DNA of 64,000 bases from an uncultured Ectothiorhodospiraceae bacterium (GCA_947259415.1 CAMYMI010000006.1:97094-161093); one strand, 5' to 3'. Shown: positions 50,852 through 60,123, numbered from the stretch's first letter. The notes: a model not told the origin generated them from the sequence alone. Translations and numbers: made by a program.

Positions 50852-52933
50852 GTGGTCACAGGCCGATACGCGCGCACCGCTGGCCTGCTGACAGTCATCC
50901 TGCTGGCAGGGACCGCGCTGACCGCTGATGCCCTAGAAAGTGTCAGTCTCAGACTGGGCCACGTTGCCGGCCCTGGCTGGTCAGTGGATGAACTGGAGTC
51001 CCGGCTAACCTGGCGTGATGCGCAACGGGCCGTGCTGCAGCTAACAGCGACACGGGCCCGTCTGCCCGAACCCCTTGGAAGCATTGCGGATCTGCAACTC
51101 GACTGTCCGGACGCCCTGATTGCCAGGGATGAAATCGCTTGCAGCGGTGCACGGCTTGAATTCACCTCGGAGCGGATCGGTGCGCAGCGGGTTCGAACCG
51201 GATTCAGATACCGGTTCAGCGACCGACACCTGACGCTGGACCTGGCCGATATCCGCCTCGACGGTGGCCGCCTGTCGGTCAAGGCCATCCAGATGGCGCA
51301 CGACTGGGACCTGGTGCTGCAGGCTGATGGGCTGAAGCTGGATGCGCTTGCTGCACGTCTCACAGCCGCCGGTGTCCTCCCGGTACCAGTAAACGGTGCC
51401 GGTACACTGGCGATCAGCGCAAAACTACAGGGAAAAGCGGCGCAGATTGACTCGGTGCAGGTGTCCGCCCGACTGCGGACCAGCGAGTTCTCGGATGCCG
51501 AAGGCCGGCTGGCGGGCGAGAAGCTTGAACTCCTGCTCGATACCGACGTGGCGGCGGTCGGTGCTGGCTGGCGCATCAGTGGCAAACTGAGTGCGCAACA
51601 GGGACAGCTCTATATCGACCCCGTGTTTATTGACGTGACCAGGAAGCCGGTCCATGCAAGTGCCCGGTTCGACTGGAACCCCGCTCGCCACCGGATCGAC
51701 CTGCATGCCTTCGACTATGACCAGCCAGGGACCATCAGGCTGCATGCCAACGGCCGCCTCGATCTCGACGCACCCACAGCACCTGAGCTGCTTTCGGTTG
51801 ATGTGCAGGAAGGGACATTTCCGGGCCTGTACGACACCTATTTCCAGCCCTGGCTCAACGACACGGTGTTGGCAGACCTGCACACCGATGGCAGCCTTGA
51901 CGCGCAGCTGCACTGGCAGGACGGCAGGCTGGCCAGTGCCCGGCTGCAGCCCGTGGGACTAACGATCAAAGACCGGGAAGAGCGGTTCGGTTTCAGCGGC
52001 CTGGACGGGCAAATCGACTGGGCCGGGCAGGGGCCGGCACAGCAGTCGGTGCTGGCCTGGGAGGAGGGCCATGTCTACCGCGTGCCGCTGGGCCGTTCCC
52101 AGCTGCGAGTGGAATCGGCAGGTTCCATCGTCCGCCTGCGGGAACCGGCACATATTGCCATGCTGGACGGAGAGCTGCAGGTGGAGGAGTTCGAACTGGA
52201 ATATGCACCGGGCGCGGCCTCGCGCTGGCACGTGGATGGCATCCTGACCCCGGTATCCATGAGCGACCTGACCCGTGCGCTGGGCTGGCAGGAATTCGGC
52301 GGCAAGCTGTCCGGCGTGATCCCGAACGTGGAATACCGGGACGGCAATTTGTCCGTTGGTGGCATGCTGCTGGTACGGGTATTCGACGGCGAGGTCACCC
52401 TGAGCAACCTGCGGCTGGCCCAGCCCCTGTCCGTCGTGCCGCGTTTGTGGGTCGATGTGCGGGCCAGCAATATTGATCTGGAGACACTGACCCGGACATT
52501 TTCGTTTGGCCGCATTGAAGGCCGTCTGGACGGCCGGCTGGATGAGCTGTACATGGAGTCCTGGCGGCCGGTTGCCTTCGATGCCGCGTTCGCCACGCCG
52601 CCGGGCGACAAGTCACGTCACCGCATCAGTCAGAAGGCGGTGGACAATATCTCCAGCATCGGTGGCGGCGGCCTCAGTGGCGCCCTGTCGCGCAGCTTCA
52701 TGCGTTTCTTCAAGGATTTCCCCTACGACCGCCTGGGGCTCAGCTGTCGCCTGGAGAACGGGACCTGTGAAATGGATGGGGTGGCACCGGCGCCAAAAGG
52801 TTACTATATCGTCAAGGGCCGGTTGTTGCCGCCACGGCTCGATGTCATTGGCTATGCCGACCGGGTTGACTGGGAAAGCCTGGTATCGCAGCTGATCGCC
52901 GTAACCCAGCGCCAGGGCGCCGTGGCAAAGTGA
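50852..52933 (+). CDS. ydbH: YdbH-like AsmA-type envelope protein
   Basis: 693 residues from a GTG two bases after cysM. The N-terminus (LLTVILLAGTALTADA) is a signal or anchor. The body is the beta-rich repeating scaffold of AsmA-like proteins, with the C-terminal YdbH (PF11739) segment: RIEGRLDGRLDELYMESWRP, then FATPPGDKSRHRISQKAVDN and SSIGGGG. In E. coli, YdbH with YnbE bridges inner and outer membrane and moves phospholipid; this would be its counterpart. The YdbL-like gene follows 94 bases downstream. Confidence 0.78.
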   Translation: MVTGRYARTAGLLTVILLAGTALTADALESVSLRLGHVAGPGWSVDELESRLTWRDAQRAVLQLTATRARLPEPLGSIADLQLDCPDALIARDEIACSGARLEFTSERIGAQRVRTGFRYRFSDRHLTLDLADIRLDGGRLSVKAIQMAHDWDLVLQADGLKLDALAARLTAAGVLPVPVNGAGTLAISAKLQGKAAQIDSVQVSARLRTSEFSDAEGRLAGEKLELLLDTDVAAVGAGWRISGKLSAQQGQLYIDPVFIDVTRKPVHASARFDWNPARHRIDLHAFDYDQPGTIRLHANGRLDLDAPTAPELLSVDVQEGTFPGLYDTYFQPWLNDTVLADLHTDGSLDAQLHWQDGRLASARLQPVGLTIKDREERFGFSGLDGQIDWAGQGPAQQSVLAWEEGHVYRVPLGRSQLRVESAGSIVRLREPAHIAMLDGELQVEEFELEYAPGAASRWHVDGILTPVSMSDLTRALGWQEFGGKLSGVIPNVEYRDGNLSVGGMLLVRVFDGEVTLSNLRLAQPLSVVPRLWVDVRASNIDLETLTRTFSFGRIEGRLDGRLDELYMESWRPVAFDAAFATPPGDKSRHRISQKAVDNISSIGGGGLSGALSRSFMRFFKDFPYDRLGLSCRLENGTCEMDGVAPAPKGYYIVKGRLLPPRLDVIGYADRVDWESLVSQLIAVTQRQGAVAK

Positions 52934-53027
52934 TCTGTGGCTGCCGGGGATGTTAACCTTGTGCCAACGGCAGCGTTATCCAAATTACTGAGACAATGTA
53001 TTTACGCTGGAGCAAAGAGGACAGGCG

Positions 53028-53633
53028 ATGAAAACACTACGTATTCCGATGGCCATGCTGCTGATGTTGTTTGCAGCGGCCTGTGTCACGATTAATGTTT
53101 ATTTTCCCGCCGAGGCCGCCGAGAAGGCCGCCGACCGCATTATCAAGGACGTCTACGGTGAACAGTCGGCACCGTCAAAGGCACCGGCGGCCGAACCGCA
53201 ATCCTGGTTGCAACCGGAAGGCGCGCCTGTCGGTTATCGCTATGGTCTGCTCGACTGGCTGGTCTCGCCGGCGCATGCGCAGGCGGATCTCTCGGTCAAT
53301 ACACCGGCCATACGTCAGCTCAAGGCGGATATGGAACAGCGGCACAGACAGCTGGCCCCGCATTACACCTCCGGTGCGGTCGGCATGACCCATAACGGCG
53401 AGATCGTGGTTCGTGACCTGACACTGATCCCGCTTAAGGACAGGAACACGGTGAAGAAACTGGTAGCGAAAGAGAACCGCGATCGCGGTGCGCTGTATGC
53501 GGAGATTGCACGCGCAAACGACCAACCGGGATGGGAGAGCGAGATACGCCAGACCTTCGCCCGGCGCTGGGTCGACAACGCCCCCGGTGGCTGGTGGTAC
53601 AGCACCGCAAGCGGCAGCTGGAAACAGAAATAG
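53028..53633 (+). CDS. ydbL: YdbL-like lipoprotein (DUF1318) with YnbE-like N-terminus
   Basis: 201 residues. LLMLFAAACVTINVYFPA looks like a lipoprotein signal with Cys-19 as the acylated residue, and the TINVYFPA segment recalls the beta segment of YnbE. After a Pro-rich linker (~45-85) comes the DUF1318 domain (GEIVVRDLTLIPLKDRN through GGWWYSTASGSWKQK). E. coli encodes YnbE and YdbL as separate small proteins after YdbH; here one gene appears to carry both parts. Fusion is inferred from order and motif, not proven. Confidence 0.78.
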   Translation: MKTLRIPMAMLLMLFAAACVTINVYFPAEAAEKAADRIIKDVYGEQSAPSKAPAAEPQSWLQPEGAPVGYRYGLLDWLVSPAHAQADLSVNTPAIRQLKADMEQRHRQLAPHYTSGAVGMTHNGEIVVRDLTLIPLKDRNTVKKLVAKENRDRGALYAEIARANDQPGWESEIRQTFARRWVDNAPGGWWYSTASGSWKQK

Positions 53634-53657
53634 GCATTTACAGTTTCAAATTCCGCA

Positions 53658-53864
53658 TATCACCGCAAAGAGCGCAAAGAAAACTATTAATAAAGCAGAA
53701 CAAGAGCAACAATGCCCGTTTCTTGTTCTGCTTAATATCGAATGCAGTATTTCTTCGCGTCCTGTGCGCCTTTGCGGTGATTTGTTCTGCATACTCTGCG
53801 TCTCTCGGCAATTGCTCCATGCATTGCTCTACCTCCTGCATCCCTGGAGTCGTGCGGTGAATAA
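53658..53864. repeat. intergenic inverted-repeat elements after the ydbL-like gene
   Basis: Arms 53658-53684 (ATCACCGCAAAGAGCGCAAAG) and 53752-53781 (GCGCCTTTGCGGTGAT) enclose a perfect 13-bp stem AAGCAGAACAAGA (53693-53705) and TCTTGTTCTGCTT (53721-53733). Downstream 53808-53864 holds the CTCTACCTCCTGCATCCCTG element shared with 31614-31667. Confidence 0.75.
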
Positions 53865-53880
53865 TTAAAATGCCCATCTT

Positions 53881-54672
53881 ATGAATATATTTGTATTTGA
53901 TATCGAGACAGTCCCCGACGTGGAGAGCGGCCGGCGGTTGTACCAGCTGGATGAGCTGGACGACAAGAACATCGCCCGGGTCATGTTTCACAAACGTTCC
54001 CAGGAGACCGGCGGCTCGGAGTTCCTGCGTCACCACCTGCACCGGATCGTGGCCATCTCCGTCGTGCTGTGCTCGGCCGATCGCCTCAAGGTCTGGTCGC
54101 TGGGCGAATCGGATGCCGGTGAGGCGGAACTGGTCCAGCGCTTTTTTGATGGCATCGAGCGCTTCTCGCCCACGCTGGTCTCCTGGAACGGCGCCGGTTT
54201 CGATCTCCCGGTCATACACTACCGCAGCCTGCTGCACGGCATCGCCGCGCCGCGCTACTGGGATACCGGCCGTGACGATCGTGATTTCAAGTGGAATAAC
54301 TACCTGAGCCGCTATCACGAGCGCCACACCGACCTGATGGATGTCCTGTCCGGCTACCAGCCCAGGGCCGCTGCGCGTCTGGATGAGATTGCCAGCATGC
54401 TGGGTTTCCCCGGCAAGATGGGGATGAGCGGCGACAAGGTCTGGGACAGTTATCAGGCCGGTGATATTGAAGGGATTCGCAACTACTGTGAGACCGATGT
54501 CCTCAACACCTACTTGGTCTATCTGCGCTTCGAACTGATACGCGGCCACCTGAGTTCGAAGCACTATGAAAAGGCCTGTCAACAGGTCCGGGACGAACTG
54601 AAGCAGGCCGGCAAGCCCCACCTGACGGAGTTCCTGCAGGCCTGGCAGACGGGCCAGGTGTCTTCGGAATGA
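53881..54672 (+). CDS. 3'-5' exonuclease of PolB-exo type (DEDDy)
   Basis: 263 residues. IFVFDIETVPDVESGRRLY carries the DxE metal site, SWNGAGFDLPVIHYRSL the second Asp, and NYCETDVLNTYLVY the late Asp/Tyr of a DEDDy exonuclease in the family named predicted 3'-5' exonuclease related to DNA polymerase B exonuclease domains. Substrate and pathway are unknown. It is flanked on both sides by repeat elements. Confidence 0.85.
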   Translation: MNIFVFDIETVPDVESGRRLYQLDELDDKNIARVMFHKRSQETGGSEFLRHHLHRIVAISVVLCSADRLKVWSLGESDAGEAELVQRFFDGIERFSPTLVSWNGAGFDLPVIHYRSLLHGIAAPRYWDTGRDDRDFKWNNYLSRYHERHTDLMDVLSGYQPRAAARLDEIASMLGFPGKMGMSGDKVWDSYQAGDIEGIRNYCETDVLNTYLVYLRFELIRGHLSSKHYEKACQQVRDELKQAGKPHLTEFLQAWQTGQVSSE

Positions 54673-54674
54673 AT

Positions 54675-54815
54675 AATCACCGCAGAGGCACGGAGAGCGC
54701 AGAGTGACTGAATATCACTAAACTGTGAAAAGCACTACGCACTGAATCAAAGAGAGAAGGCTTTTATCTGTTATTTGCTTGCTTTCTCGGCGTTCTCCGC
54801 GACGCTGCGGTGAAT
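54675..54815. repeat. intergenic inverted-repeat element before rlmD
   Basis: Left arm 54675-54706 (AATCACCGCAGAGGCACGGAG) and right arm 54785-54815 (GTTCTCCGCGACGCTGCGGTG) are inverted members of the dispersed family. They fill the gap between the exonuclease and rlmD. Confidence 0.75.
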
Positions 54816-54845
54816 GCTTTATAACCGGGAAATGGCTCCGTTCAA

Positions 54846-56183
54846 ATGAGCAAGCGCACCCGCAGACAACGCCTGCCCGCGCCGTGCGAGCGGATCACTG
54901 TCGAGTCGCTGGCGCATGACGGTCGCGGTGTAGCGCACCGGATCGGCAAGGCGGTTTTTATCGACGGTGCCTTGCCGGGCGAAGAGGTCGGTTTCGAGTA
55001 CCTCGCGACCCACCGCAAGTATGATGAGGGGCGCGTCACGGATGTGCATCGGCCATCGCCCGAGCGGGTAGAGCCGAGGTGCCCGCATTTCGGTGTGTGC
55101 GGTGGTTGCAGTCTGCAGCATATGGCGGCGGCTGCACAGATCAGGTCGAAGCAGCAGGTCCTGCTGGACAACCTGCAGCACATCGGCAAGGTGGAACCGG
55201 TGGTGCTGCTGGACCCGCTGACCGGCCCGCTCTGGGGCTATCGCACCAAGGCGCGCCTCGGCGTCAGGCACGTCGTCAAGAAGGGCAGGGTGCTGGTGGG
55301 CTTCCGGGAAAAGCGCAGTTCTTTGCTCGCTGACTTGGAAACCTGCGAGGTGTTGCACCCGTCGGTCGGCCGGCGTATCGGTGAACTTGCGCAGCTGATC
55401 GATCAGTTGGACGCCAGGGCGCGCATTCCCCAGATCGAGGTGGCCGTTGCGGAATCAGCAACGGTGCTGGTGTTTCGAAACCTCGATCCGCTGGAGACAG
55501 CGGACCTGGACAGGCTGACCCAGTTTGCAGCAAGCACGGGTATCCACATCTACCTGCAGCCGGCCGGGCCGGACAGTTTGCAGTTGTTGTGGCCGGATGA
55601 GTCCGCCCTGACCTATCACCTGCCCGGGCAGGCAATCGAAATCGAGTTCAATCCGACGGACTTCACCCAGATCAACCCGGCCATCAACGGGCAGATCGTT
55701 GGACGCGTCCTGGAACTGCTGGAGCTTGCCGATACACACCGGGTGCTGGATCTGTTTTGCGGCCTGGGCAATTTTACCCTGCCGGTGGCACGCCATGCCG
55801 GCGAGGTCACGGGTATCGAGGGAGATGCAGGGCTGGTCAGCCGTGCACGTGAGAATGCGCAACGCAATGGCCTCCACAATGTCAGCTTTTACACGGCCGA
55901 TCTGGCCGAGCGCATGACCGAGGCGCCCTGGGCCGGGGTCGCCTACGAAAGGGTGCTGCTGGACCCGCCACGTAGCGGTGCGGCGGCCGTCATGGACTTG
56001 GTGGGCAATATCAGACCGGCACGTATTGTCTATGTTTCCTGCCACCCGACTTCACTGGCTCGCGATGCGGACCGGCTCGTCAACGTGTTTGGCTACCGGC
56101 TGCAGGCGGCCGGCGTGATGGACATGTTCCCGCATACGGCACACGTGGAGTCGATTGCACTGTTTGAATTTGACCAGGACTGA
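54846..56183 (+). CDS. rlmD: 23S rRNA (uracil-1939-C5)-methyltransferase
   Basis: 445 residues. N-terminal TRAM domain (ESLAHDGRGVAHRIGKAVFI in parts), four-Cys cluster site CPHFGVCGGCSLQHM plus later Cys, and SAM domain RVLDLFCGLGNFTLPVARHA. The catalytic cysteine is in YVSCHPTSLARD. It methylates U1939 of 23S rRNA. It follows cysM in related genomes with relA nearby; relA is not in this window. Confidence 0.94.
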   Translation: MSKRTRRQRLPAPCERITVESLAHDGRGVAHRIGKAVFIDGALPGEEVGFEYLATHRKYDEGRVTDVHRPSPERVEPRCPHFGVCGGCSLQHMAAAAQIRSKQQVLLDNLQHIGKVEPVVLLDPLTGPLWGYRTKARLGVRHVVKKGRVLVGFREKRSSLLADLETCEVLHPSVGRRIGELAQLIDQLDARARIPQIEVAVAESATVLVFRNLDPLETADLDRLTQFAASTGIHIYLQPAGPDSLQLLWPDESALTYHLPGQAIEIEFNPTDFTQINPAINGQIVGRVLELLELADTHRVLDLFCGLGNFTLPVARHAGEVTGIEGDAGLVSRARENAQRNGLHNVSFYTADLAERMTEAPWAGVAYERVLLDPPRSGAAAVMDLVGNIRPARIVYVSCHPTSLARDADRLVNVFGYRLQAAGVMDMFPHTAHVESIALFEFDQD

Positions 56184-56186
56184 TTT

Positions 56187-56290
56187 TTCACCGCGGAGAC
56201 GCCGAGGGCGCAGAGAAATCCAATAAACAAATAAATATCACCGCAAAGGGGCACGACTGCATCCCTGCAGTCGTGCGCCTTTGCGGTTGC
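56187..56290. repeat. repeat arm plus compact 22-bp-arm hairpin after rlmD
   Basis: A left arm at 56187-56218 (TTCACCGCGGAGACGCCGAGG) is followed at 56240-56287 by a hairpin with 22-base arms (one mismatch) and a TCCC loop, ending TGCGCCTTTGCGGT. It combines the family arm with the CTGCATCCCTGCAGTCGTGC type. No T-run follows. Confidence 0.8.
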
Positions 56291-56305
56291 TTTTCAGGCT
56301 GGCCA

Positions 56306-56905
56306 TTATTGTTTGTACCAGCGTTTGGTGAGTGCGCGGTAGATCCGGTTCGGGTACCAGCTCTTGCCGACACTGCCGTTGTAACGGGCCAGCGCCTTGA
56401 ACAGGTTGCCCTTTTCCCTTTTCAGATAGTAACTGAGGATAGTGCAGCCAAGGCGGATGTTGGTGCCAATGTGAAACAGGTTGTCTTGCGGATGACCGAT
56501 TTCATCCAGCCAGAACGGCATGATCTGCATCAGTCCCTGGGCACCGGCCGAGGAGATCGCAAAGCGATCATAGTTGCTTTCCACCTCGATCAGCGCCAGG
56601 ATCAGTTCCGGTTCGAGCGCGGCGCGGCGCGCCTCATAGTGCACGGTTCTGAGGATCTTCAGGCGCTCCTTCGGGTTATCGATGCGCTTCTGCAAACGGC
56701 TCGACATGTCCGTGAGCCAGACCTCGGCCTCAAAGCGGTCACTGAAACTGTCGCTGGAATTGATGGCCTCGATCAGGATCTGCCGTAGGGTGTCGTCCGG
56801 ACGCTCCATGGTAGCTGCCATGACATTGAAGACACTGGTGCAGAGCAGTATCCCCAGCCAGGCAGATAGCATAAGTCCGGTCGAGCATGATGATTTACGC
56901 ACCAT
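56306..56905 (-). CDS. lytic transglycosylase (SLT domain)
   Basis: 199 residues from the ATG at 56905; the upstream open frame overlaps proS. A signal segment (STGLMLSAWLGILLCTSVFN) precedes the Slt-type domain: ELILALIEVESNYDRFAISS with catalytic Glu, then GAQGLMQIMPFWLDEIGHP and ALARYNGSVGKSWYPNRI. It cleaves peptidoglycan between MurNAc and GlcNAc, forming anhydro ends. It lies 16 bases downstream of proS on the same strand. Confidence 0.88.
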   Translation of the reverse strand: MVRKSSCSTGLMLSAWLGILLCTSVFNVMAATMERPDDTLRQILIEAINSSDSFSDRFEAEVWLTDMSSRLQKRIDNPKERLKILRTVHYEARRAALEPELILALIEVESNYDRFAISSAGAQGLMQIMPFWLDEIGHPQDNLFHIGTNIRLGCTILSYYLKREKGNLFKALARYNGSVGKSWYPNRIYRALTKRWYKQ

Positions 56906-56921
56906 AATGTCCGTTATCGGC

Positions 56922-58634
56922 CTACTCTGGCAACAGTTTATTCCTGAGAAATTCCACAATCCCGGCTCGTTCGATGTCCTCGCTGGCGTCACAACGGCGC
57001 GACCTGTACTCCACCAGTCCATGGTCGAGATTCTTCTCGCCGACCACCACGCGGTGCGGAATACCGATCAGTTCCATATCGGCAAACATGACACCGGGAC
57101 GCACCTCGCGGTCATCCAGCAGGACTTCCAGCCCGGCCGTGTGCAGTTCCTCATAAAGCGCGTCTGTGGCCTCCCGGACGCGCTCTGATTTCTTCTTGTT
57201 CATCGGCAGCAGAGCTACCTGGAACGGGGCCACCGGGTCGGGCCAGATCATGCCTTGTTCGTCGTGATTCTGTTCAATCGCGGCCGCCACGATCCGTGAT
57301 ACGCCGATGCCGTAGCAGCCCATGACCATATCGACCTCGCGACCCTGTTCGTCCAGTACCGTCGCTTTCATGCCACGACTGTACTTGGCACCCAGCTGGA
57401 AGATATGGCCGACCTCGATACCGCGGGCAATTCTCAGCCGGCCCTCGCCATCCGGGCTCGGGTCGCCATTCACGACATTGCGCAGGTCGGCAGTTTGCGG
57501 TTCCGGCAGGTCGCGTCCCCAGTTCACGCCGGTGAGGTGCTGACCGTCCTGGTTGGCACCACAGACAAAATCAGCCAGATGTGTGGCCGCATGGTCCACG
57601 ATCATTGGAATAGCGAGTCCCACAGGGCCAAGCGAGCCGGCCGAACATCCGGCTGCATTGCGGATCTGTTCGTCACTGGCGAATTCCAGCGGCAGGGCGA
57701 CGGCGGGGTGTTTCTCCGCCTTGACGGTGTTCAGTTCGTGGTCGCCGCGCAGCACCAGCGCCACAACATCGGCCTCCGTTCCCTGTACCAGCAGGGTTTT
57801 GAGACAACTCTCGGCTGGGGTGTCCAGAAAAGCAGAGACCTCCTCGATGCTGTGCTGGCCGGGTGTTGCCACCGTTTGCATCTCGCTGGTTGGCGCCGGC
57901 CTTGCACCGATGGGTGCCACAGCCTCTGCAAGTTCCACGTTCGCAGCATACCCACTGGTATCCGAAAACGCGATGGCGTCCTCCCCGGAGTCGGCCAGCA
58001 CGTGGAACTCGTGCGAGAGGTTTCCGCCGATCGCTCCGCTGTCGGCCTGCACCGGACGAAAGTCCATACCCAGACGGTTGAAGATGCGACTATAGGTCTC
58101 ATACATGACCTGATAGGTCTGTTCCAGCGAGTCCTGGTTGCTATGAAAGGAGTAGGCGTCCTTCATGAGGAACTCGCGGGCGCGCATGACGCCAAAGCGC
58201 GGCCGGATTTCATCGCGGAACTTGGTTTGTATCTGATAATAGTTAACCGGCAGCTGCTTGTAGCTGCGGATCTCGCGTCGTGCGATGTCCGTAATGACCT
58301 CCTCGTGGGTCGGGCCAAAGCAGAACTCTCGCTGGTGGCGGTCATTGATGCGTAGCAGTTCCGGTCCGTACTGGTCCCAGCGTCCGGATTCCTGCCACAG
58401 TTCGGCTGGCTGGACGGCCGGCATCAGCAGTTCCAGTGCCCCTGCCTTGTTCATTTCTTCACGGATGATGGCCTCGACCTTGCGCAGGACCCTGAGTCCC
58501 AGCGGTAACCAGCTGTAGATGCCAGCCGCCTGTTTGCGGATCATACCCGCGCGCAGCATCAGCTGATGGCTGACGATCTCGGCATCGGCCGGTGTTTCCT
58601 TCAGGGTGGACAGGGGGAACTGGGACAGGCGCAT
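56922..58634 (-). CDS. proS: prolyl-tRNA synthetase (bacterial type)
   Basis: 570 residues. Class II motifs: [23 protein letters not shown] (in parts), [19 protein letters not shown] (motif 2), [18 protein letters not shown] (motif 3). The editing domain inserted between motifs 2 and 3 is present (~220-400), as is the anticodon-binding C-terminus. It charges tRNA(Pro). Confidence 0.96.
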   Translation of the reverse strand: MRLSQFPLSTLKETPADAEIVSHQLMLRAGMIRKQAAGIYSWLPLGLRVLRKVEAIIREEMNKAGALELLMPAVQPAELWQESGRWDQYGPELLRINDRHQREFCFGPTHEEVITDIARREIRSYKQLPVNYYQIQTKFRDEIRPRFGVMRAREFLMKDAYSFHSNQDSLEQTYQVMYETYSRIFNRLGMDFRPVQADSGAIGGNLSHEFHVLADSGEDAIAFSDTSGYAANVELAEAVAPIGARPAPTSEMQTVATPGQHSIEEVSAFLDTPAESCLKTLLVQGTEADVVALVLRGDHELNTVKAEKHPAVALPLEFASDEQIRNAAGCSAGSLGPVGLAIPMIVDHAATHLADFVCGANQDGQHLTGVNWGRDLPEPQTADLRNVVNGDPSPDGEGRLRIARGIEVGHIFQLGAKYSRGMKATVLDEQGREVDMVMGCYGIGVSRIVAAAIEQNHDEQGMIWPDPVAPFQVALLPMNKKKSERVREATDALYEELHTAGLEVLLDDREVRPGVMFADMELIGIPHRVVVGEKNLDHGLVEYRSRRCDASEDIERAGIVEFLRNKLLPE

Positions 58635-58710
58635 GATGTTTATCCGGCTCTATATGTTGATCAGGCGGAAGATTGTAGCGGCCAAACGGTAGTCAGGTAC
58701 AGATAATGAA

Positions 58711-58986
58711 CTAGTCGTTCTGCAGTTGCGGGGGTAGCGGCAGTACATTAACGTCCTTATGGTAATCCAGCGTTTCGTAGTCGATGTCCGCTGGCGGCAG
58801 CTGATCGCTGATCTGCCACCGGCCTTCGGCATCGCGCCACTTGTAGAGGCGTATGGTCTTTCCGGCGGGAGACAGGGTGGAACCCGCATCGGAGACAAGT
58901 TCCTGAAGGCGGGCCTTATAGTCGGGGTTGAGATAGACAATCAGGCCGGCAAGCACCAGCGCAATCAGCAGCCAGAACAGACGCAT
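58711..58986 (-). CDS. DUF4124-like small membrane-anchored protein
   Basis: 91 residues: one N-terminal helix (LFWLLIALVLAGLIVYL) and a short domain with RLYKWRDAEGRWQISDQLPP, the DUF4124 pattern. Function unknown. It is a distinct relative of the protein at 59366-59848; the gene between them encodes a MIF-like protein. Confidence 0.8.
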   Translation of the reverse strand: MRLFWLLIALVLAGLIVYLNPDYKARLQELVSDAGSTLSPAGKTIRLYKWRDAEGRWQISDQLPPADIDYETLDYHKDVNVLPLPPQLQND

Positions 58987-59016
58987 CGCGGGTTCCCGTG
59001 GCGTTACGCCGGCCGT

Positions 59017-59361
59017 TCAGAAGGTGCTGCCATTCCAGCCCCACATCTTGCGTGGTGCATCGGAAAATTCGATATAAATGCGTTCCGGCCTGACTCCGGT
59101 CTCCGCGCTGACCAGGCCACAAAGGGCATGCGAGACATCGGCAGTGACGGACTCGGACAATCCGATACTCTTCAGTTCGAGATAGGCCAGCCCTTCATCG
59201 TCGCCCGCGAACTGCATCGCGGTGTTGGTCTCGACCGAGGTCATCACATAGCGTTCGGGCTTGCCGAGTTGCTCGGACACCAGTGCTGACGATTTTGCAG
59301 CCAGTGATTTTGAGTCGGCCTCCGACAGGGCCTGGTTGGTCTGGATCTTGAGAAACGGCAT
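59017..59361 (-). CDS. MIF/tautomerase-family protein
   Basis: 114 residues from ATG 59361. It begins MPFLKIQTNQ, so Pro-1 of the tautomerase active site is present after Met removal, and TGVRPERIYIEFSDAPRKMWGWNG carries the C-terminal strand typical of MIF-like phenylpyruvate tautomerases. Natural substrate unknown. It lies five bases from the DUF4124 gene upstream of it on the same strand. Confidence 0.87.
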   Translation of the reverse strand: MPFLKIQTNQALSEADSKSLAAKSSALVSEQLGKPERYVMTSVETNTAMQFAGDDEGLAYLELKSIGLSESVTADVSHALCGLVSAETGVRPERIYIEFSDAPRKMWGWNGSTF

Positions 59362-59365
59362 GACG

Positions 59366-59848
59366 CTATTGCCCCGCCTTGCTGACAGGGGGCGAGCAAT
59401 TTTCCTGGATCTGACGGTTGGTTTCATCAATACGACGCTGGCGCTCTTCCTCGGTGAGGCGCACGACCTCGCCATCGGGGGTCCGATAGGCCCGGTTGCC
59501 ACCCTGCTGGAGTTTGTCAAGGTTCGCCCTGGCATTCGCACAGTTCTCGCGGCGAAGCTTCTGGATCTCGGCCCACTGTTGGGCATCGGCTGCACCTTCA
59601 CGTTTCTCGGTGAGCCGTTCCTCCATTTCATCGACCTGTTTCCTGAGCTTGCCGCTGATTGCGGCGGGATCATCGGCGGGGCCGGGGGCCGGCTTCAGTT
59701 CCTGTGCCTTCCCGTCGGGCGGGGGGGTCTGGCTATAGTGGACGGTGCCGTTGTCATCGACCCATTTGTAGATGCCGTGTTCCCCGGCAGCGGAAGACGC
59801 GGAGGTCATTACAACAAGAACGGCTGTCAGGGCGAGGCCTCGAAGCAT
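59366..59848 (-). CDS. DUF4124 periplasmic protein
   Basis: 160 residues with a Sec signal (LALTAVLVVMTSASSAAG), then EHGIYKWVDDNGTVHYSQTPPPDG, the DUF4124 motif (read in parts: GIYKWVDDNGTVHYSQTPP), then a charged helical region (KLRKQVDEMEERLTEK, EERQRRIDETNRQIQEN) with two cysteines. Function unknown. It is divergent from ilvB across 275 bases. Confidence 0.85.
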   Translation of the reverse strand: MLRGLALTAVLVVMTSASSAAGEHGIYKWVDDNGTVHYSQTPPPDGKAQELKPAPGPADDPAAISGKLRKQVDEMEERLTEKREGAADAQQWAEIQKLRRENCANARANLDKLQQGGNRAYRTPDGEVVRLTEEERQRRIDETNRQIQENCSPPVSKAGQ

Positions 59849-60004
59849 GATTTTTCCCCTTCACTGAGTCAGTTGCTATATCCATAACACTAATTCTATG
59901 AGCATATTATGGTTGTTTTGAGGTCAGGACAAGCGACCCGGATCACAGTCCAGCCTCGCGGGAAGGCGCCCGTGGATCGGCATTGCCCCGGGCGCGTTCA
60001 TTGC

Positions 60005-60033
60005 TTGACCTTTACTTGTAATATCAGTACTTT
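60005..60033 (+). promoter_or_regulatory. candidate promoter of ilvBHC
   Basis: TTGACC (60005-60010), a 17-base spacer and TACTTT (60028-60033). The -10 is poor (3 of 6). If used, transcription would start near 60040, just before the terminator-like hairpin at 60063-60084. Confidence 0.35.
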
Positions 60034-60062
60034 CTACTATTGTTTATATACCCGCTTCGCAT

Positions 60063-60084
60063 GCCCGTTCCAACGGGCTTTTTT
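60063..60084 (+). terminator. leader terminator (attenuator) upstream of ilvB
   Basis: GCCCGTT (60063-60069) pairs with AACGGGC (60072-60078) around a CC loop and is followed at once by six T. It lies ~40 bases before the ilvB start and 220 downstream of the divergent gene, with no rightward gene before it to terminate. That placement suggests attenuation of ilvBHC. A tiny frame encoding MSILWLF (59898-59921) is upstream but lacks a ribosome site. Confidence 0.7.
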
Positions 60085-60123
60085 CTTGGCACCAACACAG
60101 CGGGGGATAGATCACAGGAGACC

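Noticed and set aside
59898-59921. A 7-residue leader peptide (MSILWLF) for ilvB attenuation
   Set aside because: No ribosome site and too far (about 140 bases) from the terminator hairpin; kept only as a note with the terminator.
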